Shown here piece by piece: positions 1-8,407 of a DNA stretch of 64,000 nucleotides. Each line of letters opens with the position of its first letter. The first letter of the stretch is position 1. The stretch covers positions 1,550,001-1,614,000 of the forward strand of contig NZ_BMFT01000001.1 of NCBI RefSeq assembly GCF_014639155.1. Reading direction: 5' to 3'. Source of the stretch: Paenibacillus segetis. GTDB taxonomy: Bacteria; Bacillota; Bacilli; Paenibacillales; Paenibacillaceae. The notes beneath the pieces were generated by a model, which was not told the DNA's origin, ran no database searches, and saw only the letters and a program-made list of their open reading frames with translations. The position numbers and the translations under genes are program-made.

Positions 1-2
1 GA

Positions 3-575
3 AAAGGTTATAGTTCCGTATCAATTCGTGATATATGCGGCAAGGTGGGTATTAAAGAAAGCAGTGTGTACTATCATTTCAAGAATAAACAGGATATCTT
101 TGAAAGCTTGTGTCAATCTTTTACGGATGTTACGTATGCTATTCCTCAGAACTTTGCTGTTGAAATGTCAAAGGTGACAACGGTTAGTGAAGAAGCATTT
201 CTCTTTGTTTGCCAAAGTTTTCTGAACGATTACCTTATGGATGACAAAGTGAACAAATTCATTCGTATGCTGATTCTTGAACAAAGTACTAATTCTGAGG
301 CTGCTGAACTGTACCATAAGGTGTTGTTTGATGAGGCTCTAAGTGGTCAAAGAGTCATTTTCGAATGGCTAGTTAAAATCGGTTTTCTAAAAGACAATGC
401 TGTAGACAGCATGGTGATGGATTATTATGCACCGGTTGTTTATTTGTTTCATCGCTATTTAGTAGCTGGGGAAATCACTGAACAAATCAAAGCAGAAGTT
501 AACCAACAGCTTATCAAGCATGTACAACATTTTTTGATTAAATATAAAGTTGATAACCAAAATCAGGAGTGTTAG
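3..575 (+). CDS. TetR/AcrR family transcriptional regulator (5' end outside window)
   Basis: The reading frame is open from the first bases of the window, so the gene starts upstream and lacks its first residues here. The visible N-terminus (GYSSVSIRDICGKVGIKESS, then VYYHFKNKQDIFE) is the recognition part of a TetR-type helix-turn-helix, with the usual YYHF-K-KQD turn. The rest (about 150 residues) is an all-helical ligand-binding and dimerisation domain with no feature that points to a ligand. It ends 10 bp before the convergent SRAP gene. A GTG at 45 is an in-frame codon inside the HTH, not the true start. The target genes are not in the window. Confidence 0.9.
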   Translation, partial: KGYSSVSIRDICGKVGIKESSVYYHFKNKQDIFESLCQSFTDVTYAIPQNFAVEMSKVTTVSEEAFLFVCQSFLNDYLMDDKVNKFIRMLILEQSTNSEAAELYHKVLFDEALSGQRVIFEWLVKIGFLKDNAVDSMVMDYYAPVVYLFHRYLVAGEITEQIKAEVNQQLIKHVQHFLIKYKVDNQNQEC

Positions 576-584
576 GGTATCTAA

Positions 585-1259
585 TTACGATTGGAGTTGT
601 TCAATTAATTCCTTCGAATCATTCCGCACATTCCCCACTGCTGAAGAAACGGGATAAGCGCTCATTTTGGATGCGTCGTATGGTTTCAATAATGCCATCA
701 AGGATTGGACATCGTTATTGTTTCTGCCTAGCCAATCTCCCTCGTCCTCAGGACGCAATATCACCGGCATTCGATCATAGATCTCTTCCATCAAACGGTT
801 TGGCGTAGTAGTAATAATCGTACAGGTGCTAGTTTTCTTGCCTTCCGCATCCACCCAAATATCATACAGTCCGGCCATTGAAAAAATACTTCCGTCCGAC
901 ATCACAATCCGCATAGGTTGTTTACCATTCGCTTGCTTCTTCCACTCATAAAATCCATCGGCTGGAATGATGCAGCGGCGGGTACTGATTAGGTGCTTGA
1001 ATGATGGTTTCTCGAGCAATGTTTCGGACCGTGCATTAATTAGTTTGCTTGCGTTCTTATCATCTTTGGCCCAAGAAGGAACTAATCCCCAGCGGAGCTG
1101 CCCAATCCTGTTGCTTGAACCTGTGTTAATGATAGCCGGGATATATTGCATGGGGGCTACGTTATATTTTGGTCCATAATGGCCCAACGTACTATCATCC
1201 GTCATGTACCTGATCATTAATTCTTCCATCGTTACGGTTATTGTATATCGTCCACACAT
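585..1259 (-). CDS. SOS response-associated peptidase, SRAP (YedK/HMCES family)
   Basis: The protein (224 aa) begins MCGRYT, placing Cys2 where the family's catalytic residue sits after removal of Met1. Family members form a thiazolidine DNA-protein crosslink with abasic sites in single-stranded DNA and so protect stalled forks. Other family blocks are visible: YNVAPMQ, LRWGLVPSW, NARSET, RRCIIPADGFYEW and a late PVSSAVGNVRNDS. Length is normal for the family. A strong AAGGAGGG ribosome site precedes the ATG. It is a single gene, convergent with the TetR gene. The function follows from the family; nothing local adds to it. Confidence 0.95.
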   Translation of the reverse strand: MCGRYTITVTMEELMIRYMTDDSTLGHYGPKYNVAPMQYIPAIINTGSSNRIGQLRWGLVPSWAKDDKNASKLINARSETLLEKPSFKHLISTRRCIIPADGFYEWKKQANGKQPMRIVMSDGSIFSMAGLYDIWVDAEGKKTSTCTIITTTPNRLMEEIYDRMPVILRPEDEGDWLGRNNNDVQSLMALLKPYDASKMSAYPVSSAVGNVRNDSKELIEQLQS

Positions 1260-1352
1260 GATAAGCCCTCCTTATTGACCAATATAGTATAATATGTTGG
1301 GTTGAATGTCTAATTGAACTATTTAACGGTATAGCAGATGAATAATGATTTG

Positions 1353-1378
1353 CCTCCCAAACACAAGGGAGGTTTTTT
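1353..1378 (+). terminator. Rho-independent terminator in a divergent intergenic gap
   Basis: CCTCCC (1353-1358) and GGGAGG (1367-1372) form a perfect 6-bp stem with an 8-nt loop, followed by TTTTTT. It lies upstream of the sigma factor gene and downstream of the start of the divergent SRAP gene, so no annotated + strand gene ends here. It may end a short leader or an unannotated small RNA. Confidence 0.65.
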
Positions 1379-1460
1379 CTATTGAATAAAAGCCAAAAGT
1401 ATAATTGGTGCGTCTAATGAGTATAGAGCAAAAGAGAAGTAGGTGAGGAGTATCTTACAT

Positions 1461-1976
1461 TTGGTGAAGAAAGCTCAGCAGGGTGACGAAACGGCTTATT
1501 TGAAATTATTTCAACAGTTTGAAGAAGACCTATACCGGACGGCCTATGTTTACTTGAAAAATCAAGAAGATGCGTTAGACGTAGTGCAAGAAACGGCATA
1601 CCGATCTTTTAAATCTATTACGAGCTTAAAGGAACCGAAATATTTCAAAACCTGGCTTATAAGAATTGCGATGAGTTGTTCCATCGATTTATTAAGACAA
1701 CGAAAAAAAGTGATTCAGCTAAAGCCGGACTATTACGGAAGAACAATGGAGAGTGAAGAGGATAATCTCCCTCTTTCCTTATCCTTGAAAGACCTCATTG
1801 ATCTAATAGATGAAGATGAGAAGAGTGTCATTATTTTAAGATTTTATCATGATTATACGATTCAGCAGACAGCTGAAATTTTGTCTGTTCCACTGGGAAC
1901 GGCAAAGACAATTCTGTACCGCGCTTTGAAGAAACTCCGCCGACTAACTGAGGAGGGTGATATATATGAGCAATAA
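1461..1976 (+). CDS. ECF-type RNA polymerase sigma factor
   Basis: This is a small sigma-70 family protein with region 2 near the N-terminus (AQQGDETAYLKLFQQFE, then YVYLKNQEDALDVVQETAYRSF) and region 4 near the C-terminus (ILRFYHDYTIQQTAEILSVP, then GTAKTILYRALKKLRR). There is no region 1 or 3, as in ECF sigmas that direct envelope stress regulons. The TTG at 1461 is preferred over the GTG at 1443 because GAGGAG (1445-1450) lies 10 nt before it, while the GTG overlaps that site. The stop overlaps the next gene by 11 bp, so the two are translationally coupled. The downstream partner is a membrane anti-sigma factor. The inducing signal is not evident. Confidence 0.9.
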   Translation: MVKKAQQGDETAYLKLFQQFEEDLYRTAYVYLKNQEDALDVVQETAYRSFKSITSLKEPKYFKTWLIRIAMSCSIDLLRQRKKVIQLKPDYYGRTMESEEDNLPLSLSLKDLIDLIDEDEKSVIILRFYHDYTIQQTAEILSVPLGTAKTILYRALKKLRRLTEEGDIYEQ

Positions 1977-3243
1977 TATTAGACAAGATATCGATACAAT
2001 CGAGATCCCTCCACAACTCCATCTACGCAGTCAAATGGGGATTAGGCAAGCTAAGGCCGAACAGGAAGAAGCCAAACATAGAGTCATCCGGTGGTCTCGT
2101 CGAAAAACCGTAGTTGCGCTGGTACTAGCCTTTATTTTGATAACAACGACCATTTTTAATACACAAGTCATAGCGGCCATTCAAAAGGCACTTCAATATT
2201 TTCCAGGTACAGGGATGGTCATTGAAGAAGAGGTACCACAGGAGAGATATGGGTTAGAGAAGCCAGTTACAACTCAAATAGATGGGGGAACCGTCGTTAT
2301 AACAGGTATGTTAGTTGATGAGAAGATGACCTATATAACTATGTCAGGAACTAATTCAAAGAGAGTTCAGAGTATAAAGATAATCAATGAACAAGGGATA
2401 GAATTTAGCTTAGAATCATCAGGCGGGACTTGGACCTCGGACAAATGGGCGAGAGATTATTGGTACCAAGGGAAGTTGGACATTAAGGGGCATGTACAAG
2501 TTATTATTGGAGAGAATCCCGGGACGGTAATTCCACTTACGCTTACGAAGGCCGAAACATTTAATAGTTATCAGGACATGGGGGAGACTTCAACGGCAAA
2601 CGGTGTAACCATCACGGCTATTGCCAATCGGGTAGGAGAGAGAGCTAGGATTTCTTTAGTCTCTCAGCATTCTAAGGAATTTAGAATTAGTGATTACGAT
2701 GGTATGTATGGTGTTCATGAGGACAAGAAACTAAACATGAAGGACGAAACTGGAAAGGTATATGAATTAGAACATTATATGGGGCTATCAAGTCCTGCAA
2801 GCGAGTTTTACTTTGACTTGTCAGGAAACGATGTGAAAACTTATAGTTTAACGATTCCTGAGATCAATGTGACTTATGACGATACTGCAAAAATCTCTTT
2901 TAATATTCCCTCGCAAGTAGGGATACCCGTAGTTGACAATAAAACATTCGAAATAGCGGGTTTCCCCGTGAAAATAACCAAGCTTGAAAGAGTAGAGAAT
3001 AACCGGCTTAGAGTGTACGCGGATCTAAATTATAACGAGAATAGCTCAAAAGCTTTGCATAATTTTAAAATCAACGCCAGTCACATGGCAAAATTGGATG
3101 AGCGTACAATGTCGTTAGAATATCTAGAATTTGATATTGAACCGGGTAATAAAGTAGTGAAATTAACGATATCAGATCCCGAAGTGGTTATTCGAGGGTC
3201 ATGGAAATTTGAACTGCCAGTAAGTAAGTATTTTAATCAATGA
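1966..3243 (+). CDS. Membrane anti-sigma factor, DUF4179-type
   Basis: The first 45 residues are a charged cytoplasmic segment that would hold the sigma factor. One membrane helix follows (VVALVLAFILITTTIFN, about residues 47-64), then an extracytoplasmic domain of about 360 residues with a DUF4179-like N-terminal part. The AGGAGG at 1951-1956, 9 nt before ATG 1966, sets the start; the in-frame GTG at 1957 abuts that site. It overlaps the sigma gene, which supports a sigma/anti-sigma pair. Signal release probably involves proteolysis or ligand sensing outside the membrane, but no cleavage motif was recognised. The family name is given from recall of the pattern. Confidence 0.8.
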   Translation: MSNNIRQDIDTIEIPPQLHLRSQMGIRQAKAEQEEAKHRVIRWSRRKTVVALVLAFILITTTIFNTQVIAAIQKALQYFPGTGMVIEEEVPQERYGLEKPVTTQIDGGTVVITGMLVDEKMTYITMSGTNSKRVQSIKIINEQGIEFSLESSGGTWTSDKWARDYWYQGKLDIKGHVQVIIGENPGTVIPLTLTKAETFNSYQDMGETSTANGVTITAIANRVGERARISLVSQHSKEFRISDYDGMYGVHEDKKLNMKDETGKVYELEHYMGLSSPASEFYFDLSGNDVKTYSLTIPEINVTYDDTAKISFNIPSQVGIPVVDNKTFEIAGFPVKITKLERVENNRLRVYADLNYNENSSKALHNFKINASHMAKLDERTMSLEYLEFDIEPGNKVVKLTISDPEVVIRGSWKFELPVSKYFNQ

Positions 3244-3299
3244 TAGTTCGAATTAATAGTCATGATAGATTATTCATTTAATATAATTTATTAAATAGC

Positions 3300-3328
3300 T
3301 TACTTTTAATAACCTTCCGGGGTATAAT
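3300..3328 (+). promoter_or_regulatory. Candidate sigma-A promoter for the DsbA-family gene
   Basis: A perfect TATAAT at 3323-3328 lies 38 bp before the start codon. TTACTT at 3300-3305, 17 bp further upstream, is a weak -35 match. Confidence 0.45.
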
Positions 3329-3366
3329 AAACACAACTTAAAAATTTAGGTATGGAGGTTACGAAA

Positions 3367-4089
3367 ATGAAAGTTGAAATATGGTCTGATTATGTATGTC
3401 CGTTCTGTTATATAGGAAAACGTAAGTTTGAAGCTGGATTGCAACAGTTTGCACATAAAGAAGAGATTGAAGTTGTATACAAGAGCTTTGAACTCGCTCC
3501 GGATGCCCCGGTCGATGGGAATCCAGGCGTATATGATATGCTTGCATCCAAATATGGAATGAGCCGCGAGCAGGCAATTGCAAATACAAACAATATTACT
3601 CAACAGGCCAAAGAATTAGGTCTAGATTATTACTTCGATCGCACGATTCAGACGAATACCTTCGATGCTCATCGTTTATCTCATTTTGCAGAATCCAAAG
3701 GGAAGCTGAAGGAAATGACGGAGCGGTTGTTGAAAGCTCATTTTACCGACACGCTCCATCTTGGTGATCATAATACACTGGCTGACTTGGCTGCTGAGGT
3801 AGGACTTGATCGTGCTGAAGCTCTTAACATATTGCAGAGTGGGGAATTCAGTAATGAAGTGCGTGCGGATGAGCAAGAAGCTGGACAGCTAGGTGTGAGA
3901 GGTGTTCCATTCTTCGTTATCAATCGTAAATATGCTGTATCTGGGGCGCAAGCAAGTGAAACATTCCTCGATGCTTTGCAGAAAGCTTGGGATGAAGAAC
4001 ATCCATTTACCGTACTTGGAGATCCGGATGTTGATTTATGTACGGATGGTAGTTGTATCGTTCCTGGGCAAGATAAGTCTTCATCTTGA
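3367..4089 (+). CDS. DsbA family oxidoreductase, FrnE-like
   Basis: The protein opens with a thioredoxin-fold strand and a CPFC redox motif (KVEIWSDYVCPFCYIGKRKFE), followed by the helical insertion of DsbA/FrnE proteins and a conserved GVRGVPFFVI cis-Pro segment with a downstream YAVSGAQ. A C-terminal CTDGSC pair may be a second redox or metal site. There is no signal peptide, so it is cytoplasmic, as in the FrnE group of 2-hydroxychromene-2-carboxylate isomerase-like proteins. The start at 3367 has GGAGGT 7 nt upstream; the in-frame ATG at 3352 precedes that site and was rejected. It is monocistronic with its own terminator. It probably acts in thiol-disulfide exchange; the substrate is unknown. 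Confidence 0.9.
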   Translation: MKVEIWSDYVCPFCYIGKRKFEAGLQQFAHKEEIEVVYKSFELAPDAPVDGNPGVYDMLASKYGMSREQAIANTNNITQQAKELGLDYYFDRTIQTNTFDAHRLSHFAESKGKLKEMTERLLKAHFTDTLHLGDHNTLADLAAEVGLDRAEALNILQSGEFSNEVRADEQEAGQLGVRGVPFFVINRKYAVSGAQASETFLDALQKAWDEEHPFTVLGDPDVDLCTDGSCIVPGQDKSSS

Positions 4090-4114
4090 TGTGATCTTAT
4101 TGGATTTAATGTCT

Positions 4115-4149
4115 AAAGAAAACGGCGATTCTGTCGTTTTCTTTTTTTT
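4115..4149 (+). terminator. Rho-independent terminator
   Basis: AAAGAAAACG (4115-4124) and CGTTTTCTTT (4135-4144) form a 10-bp perfect stem that runs into a T tract. It ends the DsbA-family transcript. The remaining gap to 4379 is AT-rich; TTGTAA (4271-4276) and TATGCT (4295-4300) are a weak possible promoter for degV. Confidence 0.85.
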
Positions 4150-4379
4150 TGAAGCGTAAAATAGCAACTAAAATATGTAAATATATTGGGTGAAATCCCC
4201 AGAGATTCAATCATTCTGTGACTACTTCACCCCAAATGGACAATTTATGCGTAATTTTAGTGAACATTTCTTGTAACTATAGATTCCGCTCTTATATGCT
4301 ATAAAGGATAATCAATAGTTCAACTATTCTAGCTAATAAGACTTGCTTTTAAATTGATAACTATGGGGGAATTAAGATC

Positions 4380-5336
4380 ATTAAAATAATGGCGGATTCA
4401 ACTTGTGACTTAACTGACGAGATAATCGAGAAATATAACATTGGGATCGCGCCATTAACGATAAGGATAAAAGGTGAAGAGCTGAGAGATAAAGTGGATA
4501 TTAGAGCAGACGAGTTCTACGAAATGCTTGGAAATCTTGAAGAACACCCTACGACATCCATGCCAAACCCAACAGAATATCTGAAAATAATTTATGAAGC
4601 AATAGAAAAGGGCTACACAGAAATTTTATGTATTTGTATGTCTAGTGGAACTAGTGGATCCTATCAATCTGCAAAAATAGCAACAGAGACCTTTTTTGAT
4701 GAACACCCGGATTCATCTATTAAAATTCATGTCGTAGATTCGAGATCGATGAGCCAAGGTAGTGGTTGGTTAATTGTGAAATCGGCGATGTTGAGAGAAA
4801 AAGGGTTTAGTTTTGAGGAGTTAGTTCATTTTAATGAGACCTATAAAAGAAATGTGAAACATTTTCTCTGTGTAGATGATTTAAATCACTTAATTAGAAG
4901 TGGTCGACTGACTAATGCCAGTGCCTTAATCGGTAGAATTCTGAAAATCAAACCGATCATGTCGATGAGAAATGGCAAAGGTGCTATTGTAGCAAAAGAA
5001 CGAGGATTAAATGGTGTATTAAACCATTACGTCAAAGAGTTCATCCAGAGGAATGATTGGGAAGTTACTGATATCATAATCATAGGCTATACTTCGGAGA
5101 GAATGATTGCTGAAAAATTATTGAACAAGCTTAGAGAAGAAACAGCATATCGTGGTGAAGTATTTATCATGCAAATGGGCGTAGCCGTAGGAACCCACGT
5201 TGGGTTAGGTGCCGTTTCTATGTTCTTTATTGAGGAGGGGCATAAAAGAGATGGTCTATTGATCAATGAAATTCACGCGATAACCGAAAAGAAAAACGAA
5301 TTCATGAAAAGGGCGAAGCAAACAATAAATCATTAA
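4380..5336 (+). CDS. DegV family fatty-acid-binding protein, possible AUU start
   Basis: This is a full-length DegV protein. The first strand and ligand loop (IMADSTCDL), the TSMPNPTEY segment, the SSGTSGSYQSA loop and the RSGRLTNASALIG block are all family signatures. In Firmicutes DegV/FakB proteins bind an acyl chain and present it to the kinase FakA. The first ATG (4389) would cut off the first beta strand (IKIM) and has no ribosome site at a useful distance. GGGGGA (4365-4370) sits 9 nt before an in-frame ATT at 4380, which restores the strand, so an AUU start is proposed. If AUU is not used, the gene starts at 4389. A terminator follows directly. Confidence 0.9.
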   Translation: MKIMADSTCDLTDEIIEKYNIGIAPLTIRIKGEELRDKVDIRADEFYEMLGNLEEHPTTSMPNPTEYLKIIYEAIEKGYTEILCICMSSGTSGSYQSAKIATETFFDEHPDSSIKIHVVDSRSMSQGSGWLIVKSAMLREKGFSFEELVHFNETYKRNVKHFLCVDDLNHLIRSGRLTNASALIGRILKIKPIMSMRNGKGAIVAKERGLNGVLNHYVKEFIQRNDWEVTDIIIIGYTSERMIAEKLLNKLREETAYRGEVFIMQMGVAVGTHVGLGAVSMFFIEEGHKRDGLLINEIHAITEKKNEFMKRAKQTINH

Positions 5337-5340
5337 TTAA

Positions 5341-5383
5341 AAACAAGATCCCCTTCGTGTAGAGGGGAGATCTTGTTTTTTTG
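5341..5383. terminator. Bidirectional terminator between degV and tlp
   Basis: AACAAGATCCCC and GGGGAGATCTTGTT form a long stem around a short loop (about 5342-5377), followed by a T run on the + strand and preceded by A residues for the - strand. It serves the convergent degV and tlp genes. Confidence 0.85.
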
Positions 5384-5393
5384 TGGTTGGAGC

Positions 5394-5615
5394 TTATTGT
5401 TGATCCGCTTTCTCATCTTCTACTTCTGCACGAAAACCTTCAATGGCGTTGAGGCGCTTAGTGTTCTTTTTTTCGATTTGTTTGATCTCTTCACCAGTGA
5501 TTTCATCGGCATGCTCATCTAAATAATCTTGCCCTTCGCGATAATTCTCAATCGTCTTCTGAATACTTGTATTTAGCTTCTGTACATTATCGGACCGATC
5601 GTCGGGTTTTGCCAT
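5394..5615 (-). CDS. tlp: Small acid-soluble spore protein Tlp
   Basis: This 73-residue, highly charged protein matches the Tlp family. It starts MAKPDDRSDNVQKLN and continues with TIENYREGQDYLDEHADEI, then EKKNTKRLNAIEGFRAEVEDE. In Bacillus Tlp is a minor spore-core protein made in the forespore. The gene is monocistronic with a convergent terminator on its 3' side and an AGGAGGT-like site before the ATG. Length is normal for the family. It is the clearest evidence in the window that the host forms endospores. Confidence 0.93.
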   Translation of the reverse strand: MAKPDDRSDNVQKLNTSIQKTIENYREGQDYLDEHADEITGEEIKQIEKKNTKRLNAIEGFRAEVEDEKADQQ

Positions 5616-6060
5616 GGAAATACCTCCTGAAAAGTGTGATGTAATTTCAATGAACTTGCTTATTTTCCCTCGATGGCGGTTGTTTTATTCTCTGAATTGT
5701 TTGATCCTGCTGCCTAAATTCAATTTATCGGGAAAAGCTCCAGCTAATTCGTTGAAAAGTCACAACATTTCTGTATGAACTGGAATAACTCCTGTTAATT
5801 CAAGTGGTTCTTGAACATGATAGTAAAAAACGCAAAATTAACTGGAGGAATTCCAGTTAAGTAGTTATTTCCAAAAATGCAATTCTAAATACATGGAGAA
5901 ATTCCAGTTATTCATATTCCAATCGTGCTATTTTTAAATATAAAATAATCGTTTTCCGTAACGGTAATAACAGTTTTTCGTAGTGCGTACGCTTCTCGGA
6001 CAATGACTATGGAAATTTCTAAATTTTTTCTCCTTGACTTTGGCCACAAATATTATGTAG
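5616..6060. repeat. Non-coding gap with three related ACTGGA-type repeats
   Basis: No gene is supported here. Three spaced copies of a short motif occur: AACTGGAATAACTCCTGTT (5778-5796), a 9-bp inverted pair TTAACTGGA/TCCAGTTAA (5838-5860), and TGGAGAAATTCCAGTTA (5894-5910). Centres are about 60 bp apart. The end of the gap carries a possible thrS promoter: TTGACT at 6034-6039 and TAGTAT at 6058-6063, 18 bp apart. Confidence 0.6.
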
Positions 6061-6084
6061 TATGATAACATTAATTTAATACAT

Positions 6085-6378
6085 GGCATTGATCAAAGAC
6101 ATGATTTCCTTCGCGAACTGCCCAGAGAGAGAAGTATAGCTGAAAGCTTCTCCTGTTATCGGTTGTGAAATTACCCCTTTGTAGCTGTGACGTTGAACCC
6201 GCCTAAATGATATCACTGGCTGGCAGTAAGCGACACCGCCTGATCCTCGATACCGGATTCTAATAAGGACCATGCAACTATATTCTTTGGTGAACCGCCA
6301 AAGTTGCAGGTCGAATTAGGGTGGAACCACGAGCTGAACGCACTCGTCCCTTTCTGGACGAGATGCGTTTTTTTGCGT
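6085..6378 (+). ncRNA. T-box leader (tRNA-Thr-sensing riboswitch) of thrS
   Basis: The leader holds the near-invariant T-box sequence AGGGTGGAACCACGAG at 6318-6333, the hallmark of tRNA-responsive antitermination. An intrinsic terminator follows: AACGCA-TCGTCC (6337-6349) pairs with GGACGA-ATGCGTT (6356-6369), then a T tract. Upstream, AGAGAGAGAAG and a small hairpin fit Stem I. A GTGAAATTACCCC stretch puts a Thr codon ACC at 6173-6175, the likeliest specifier; a second ACC at 6197-6199 cannot be excluded. Uncharged tRNA-Thr would stabilise the antiterminator and let thrS be read. The 5' boundary is approximate. Confidence 0.95.
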
Positions 6379-6415
6379 TCAAGTTTAACAAAATGGAGAA
6401 ATGGAGGCTAAAATC

Positions 6416-8329
6416 ATGGAGATCAAGGTAACATTGCCAGACGGAACAATCAGAGAGGTACTTCAAGGAACGACCATTAAAGACATTGCGGGTGCTATTA
6501 GCACGACCCTTCAGAAAAATGCAGTTGCCGGAAAACTAGATGGCAAATCCGTTGACCTAAATCAACCGATCGAACATGATTGCCATCTCGAAATTGTTAC
6601 GCTTGAAAGTAAAGAAGGCTTGGAGATTTACAGACACAGCACAGCACATATCATGGCACAAGCCATCAAACGAATATATGGACAGAAAGCAGTTAAGCTC
6701 GGAATAGGACCGGTCATCGAAGATGGCTTCTACTATGACATCGACATCGATAATCCGTTATCCACAGAGGATCTGGGCACGATCGAAAAGGAAATGGAGA
6801 AAGTGATTCAAGAGAATATTCCATTTCTTCGCCGGGTCGTCAGTCGCCCTGAGGCGATGAAGTTATTCGAGGAATTGGAAGAACCTCTAAAGCTGGAACT
6901 CATTTCTGGGCTGCCGGAGGACGCTGAAATTTCAATCTATGATCAAGGTGAATTTTTCGACCTATGTCGTGGACCACATCTTCCTTCAACAGGTCGAGTT
7001 AAGGCTTTCAAGCTGCTGAACGTGGCGGGCGCTTACTGGCGCGGGGATTCCAATAACAAGATGTTGCAACGGATCTATGGGACTTCATTTCCAAAAAAAG
7101 CCCAACTTGATGAGCATCTACACTTTCTTGAGGAAGCAAAGAAACGTGACCATCGCAAGCTAGGCAAACAACTGGAATTGTTTATGTTCTCTGAAGAAGC
7201 ACCGGGAATGCCTTTCTATCTTCCGAACGGAATGACGATTCGTACGGAGCTAGAGAACTTCGCCCGTGAATTGCAGAGACAGCGCGGTTACGATGAAGTG
7301 CGTACACCACTTATGATGAATAATCGTATTTGGGAAGAATCCGGGCATTGGGACCATTACAAGGATAACATGTACTTTACGAATGTTGACGATACAAAGT
7401 TTGCGCTAAAACCAATGAACTGCCCCGGTCACATGCTTATCTTCAAGAATAACTTACGCTCGTATCGCGAGCTTCCACTCCGGATTTCGGAATTTGGGCA
7501 GGTTCATCGTCACGAATTCTCCGGGGCACTTAACGGGATGATGCGGGTTCGCACATTCTGTCAGGATGACGCACACATTTTTGTTTCGCCAGAACAAATT
7601 GAGGATGAAATCAGTCAGATTATTGATTTAATTGATCACATTTATCAAGTGTTTGGCTTTGAATACAAAGTTGAATTATCCACTCGACCAGAGGATTACA
7701 TGGGTTCAGAAGAGCTATGGGATCAGGCGGAACAATCATTAAAAAATGTCTTAGAACATCGCGGTACCCGGTATCGTATCAACGAAGGTGACGGTGCGTT
7801 TTACGGACCGAAGATCGATTTTCACATTTTAGATGCGCTGAAGCGGAGTTGGCAGTGCGGAACAATTCAATTGGATTTCCAGATGCCTGGGAAGTTTGGC
7901 CTCACTTACATTGGTGAAGATAACCAGAAACATTGTCCGGTTGTTATCCATCGTGCGGTATACGGATCAATTGATCGGTTTATCGGGATGCTGACGGAGC
8001 ATTATGCTGGAGCTTTTCCGATATGGCTTGCGCCTGTTCAGGCAAAGTTACTGCCCGTTTCAGAGAACTATGTAGATTATGCGTTTCAAGTGAAGAAGTC
8101 ATTAGAAGAAGTCGGCATTCGTGTCAGTGTTGATGTGCGAAATGAGAAGCTTGGTTACAAAATGCGTGAAGCCCAGTTAGAAAAAGTTCCGTACACACTT
8201 GTACTAGGGGAGAATGAGAAAAACTCCAGTAGTGTGTCCGTAAGACAACGGGGTGGAGCTGATCTGGGGATAATAAGTATCCAAGATATTGTGGAGCAAA
8301 TCATTACTGAAATTCATGCTAGACAATAA
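6416..8329 (+). CDS. thrS: Threonyl-tRNA synthetase
   Basis: The protein (637 aa) has the full ThrRS layout: TGS domain (residues 1-62), editing SAD domain with HSTAHIMAQA and DLCRGPHLPSTG, class II catalytic core (MNCPGHML zinc/active-site segment, HRHEFSGALNGMMRVR motif 2, and motif 3 with GSIDRFIGML), and the anticodon-binding domain (VDVRNEKLGYKMREAQLEKVPY). It charges tRNA-Thr. ATG 6416 has GGAGG 8 nt upstream; the in-frame ATG at 6401 precedes that site. The T-box makes it responsive to threonine starvation. Motif 3 reads HRAVYGSIDRF rather than the usual HRAILGSLERF, so it may be the inducible second enzyme (thrZ-like) rather than the housekeeping copy; the symbol is given for the enzyme class. 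Confidence 0.95.
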   Translation: MEIKVTLPDGTIREVLQGTTIKDIAGAISTTLQKNAVAGKLDGKSVDLNQPIEHDCHLEIVTLESKEGLEIYRHSTAHIMAQAIKRIYGQKAVKLGIGPVIEDGFYYDIDIDNPLSTEDLGTIEKEMEKVIQENIPFLRRVVSRPEAMKLFEELEEPLKLELISGLPEDAEISIYDQGEFFDLCRGPHLPSTGRVKAFKLLNVAGAYWRGDSNNKMLQRIYGTSFPKKAQLDEHLHFLEEAKKRDHRKLGKQLELFMFSEEAPGMPFYLPNGMTIRTELENFARELQRQRGYDEVRTPLMMNNRIWEESGHWDHYKDNMYFTNVDDTKFALKPMNCPGHMLIFKNNLRSYRELPLRISEFGQVHRHEFSGALNGMMRVRTFCQDDAHIFVSPEQIEDEISQIIDLIDHIYQVFGFEYKVELSTRPEDYMGSEELWDQAEQSLKNVLEHRGTRYRINEGDGAFYGPKIDFHILDALKRSWQCGTIQLDFQMPGKFGLTYIGEDNQKHCPVVIHRAVYGSIDRFIGMLTEHYAGAFPIWLAPVQAKLLPVSENYVDYAFQVKKSLEEVGIRVSVDVRNEKLGYKMREAQLEKVPYTLVLGENEKNSSSVSVRQRGGADLGIISIQDIVEQIITEIHARQ

Positions 8330-8407
8330 AAATCGATTTTAGCTAGAACCATGCGAGTGAATATCATATCCGCAGGGAAAAGATAAGAACAGATCTCAAT
8401 ATGAAGT

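Noticed and set aside
569..808. 79-residue + strand ORF
   Set aside because: It lies antisense inside the SRAP gene, has no family features and no ribosome site.
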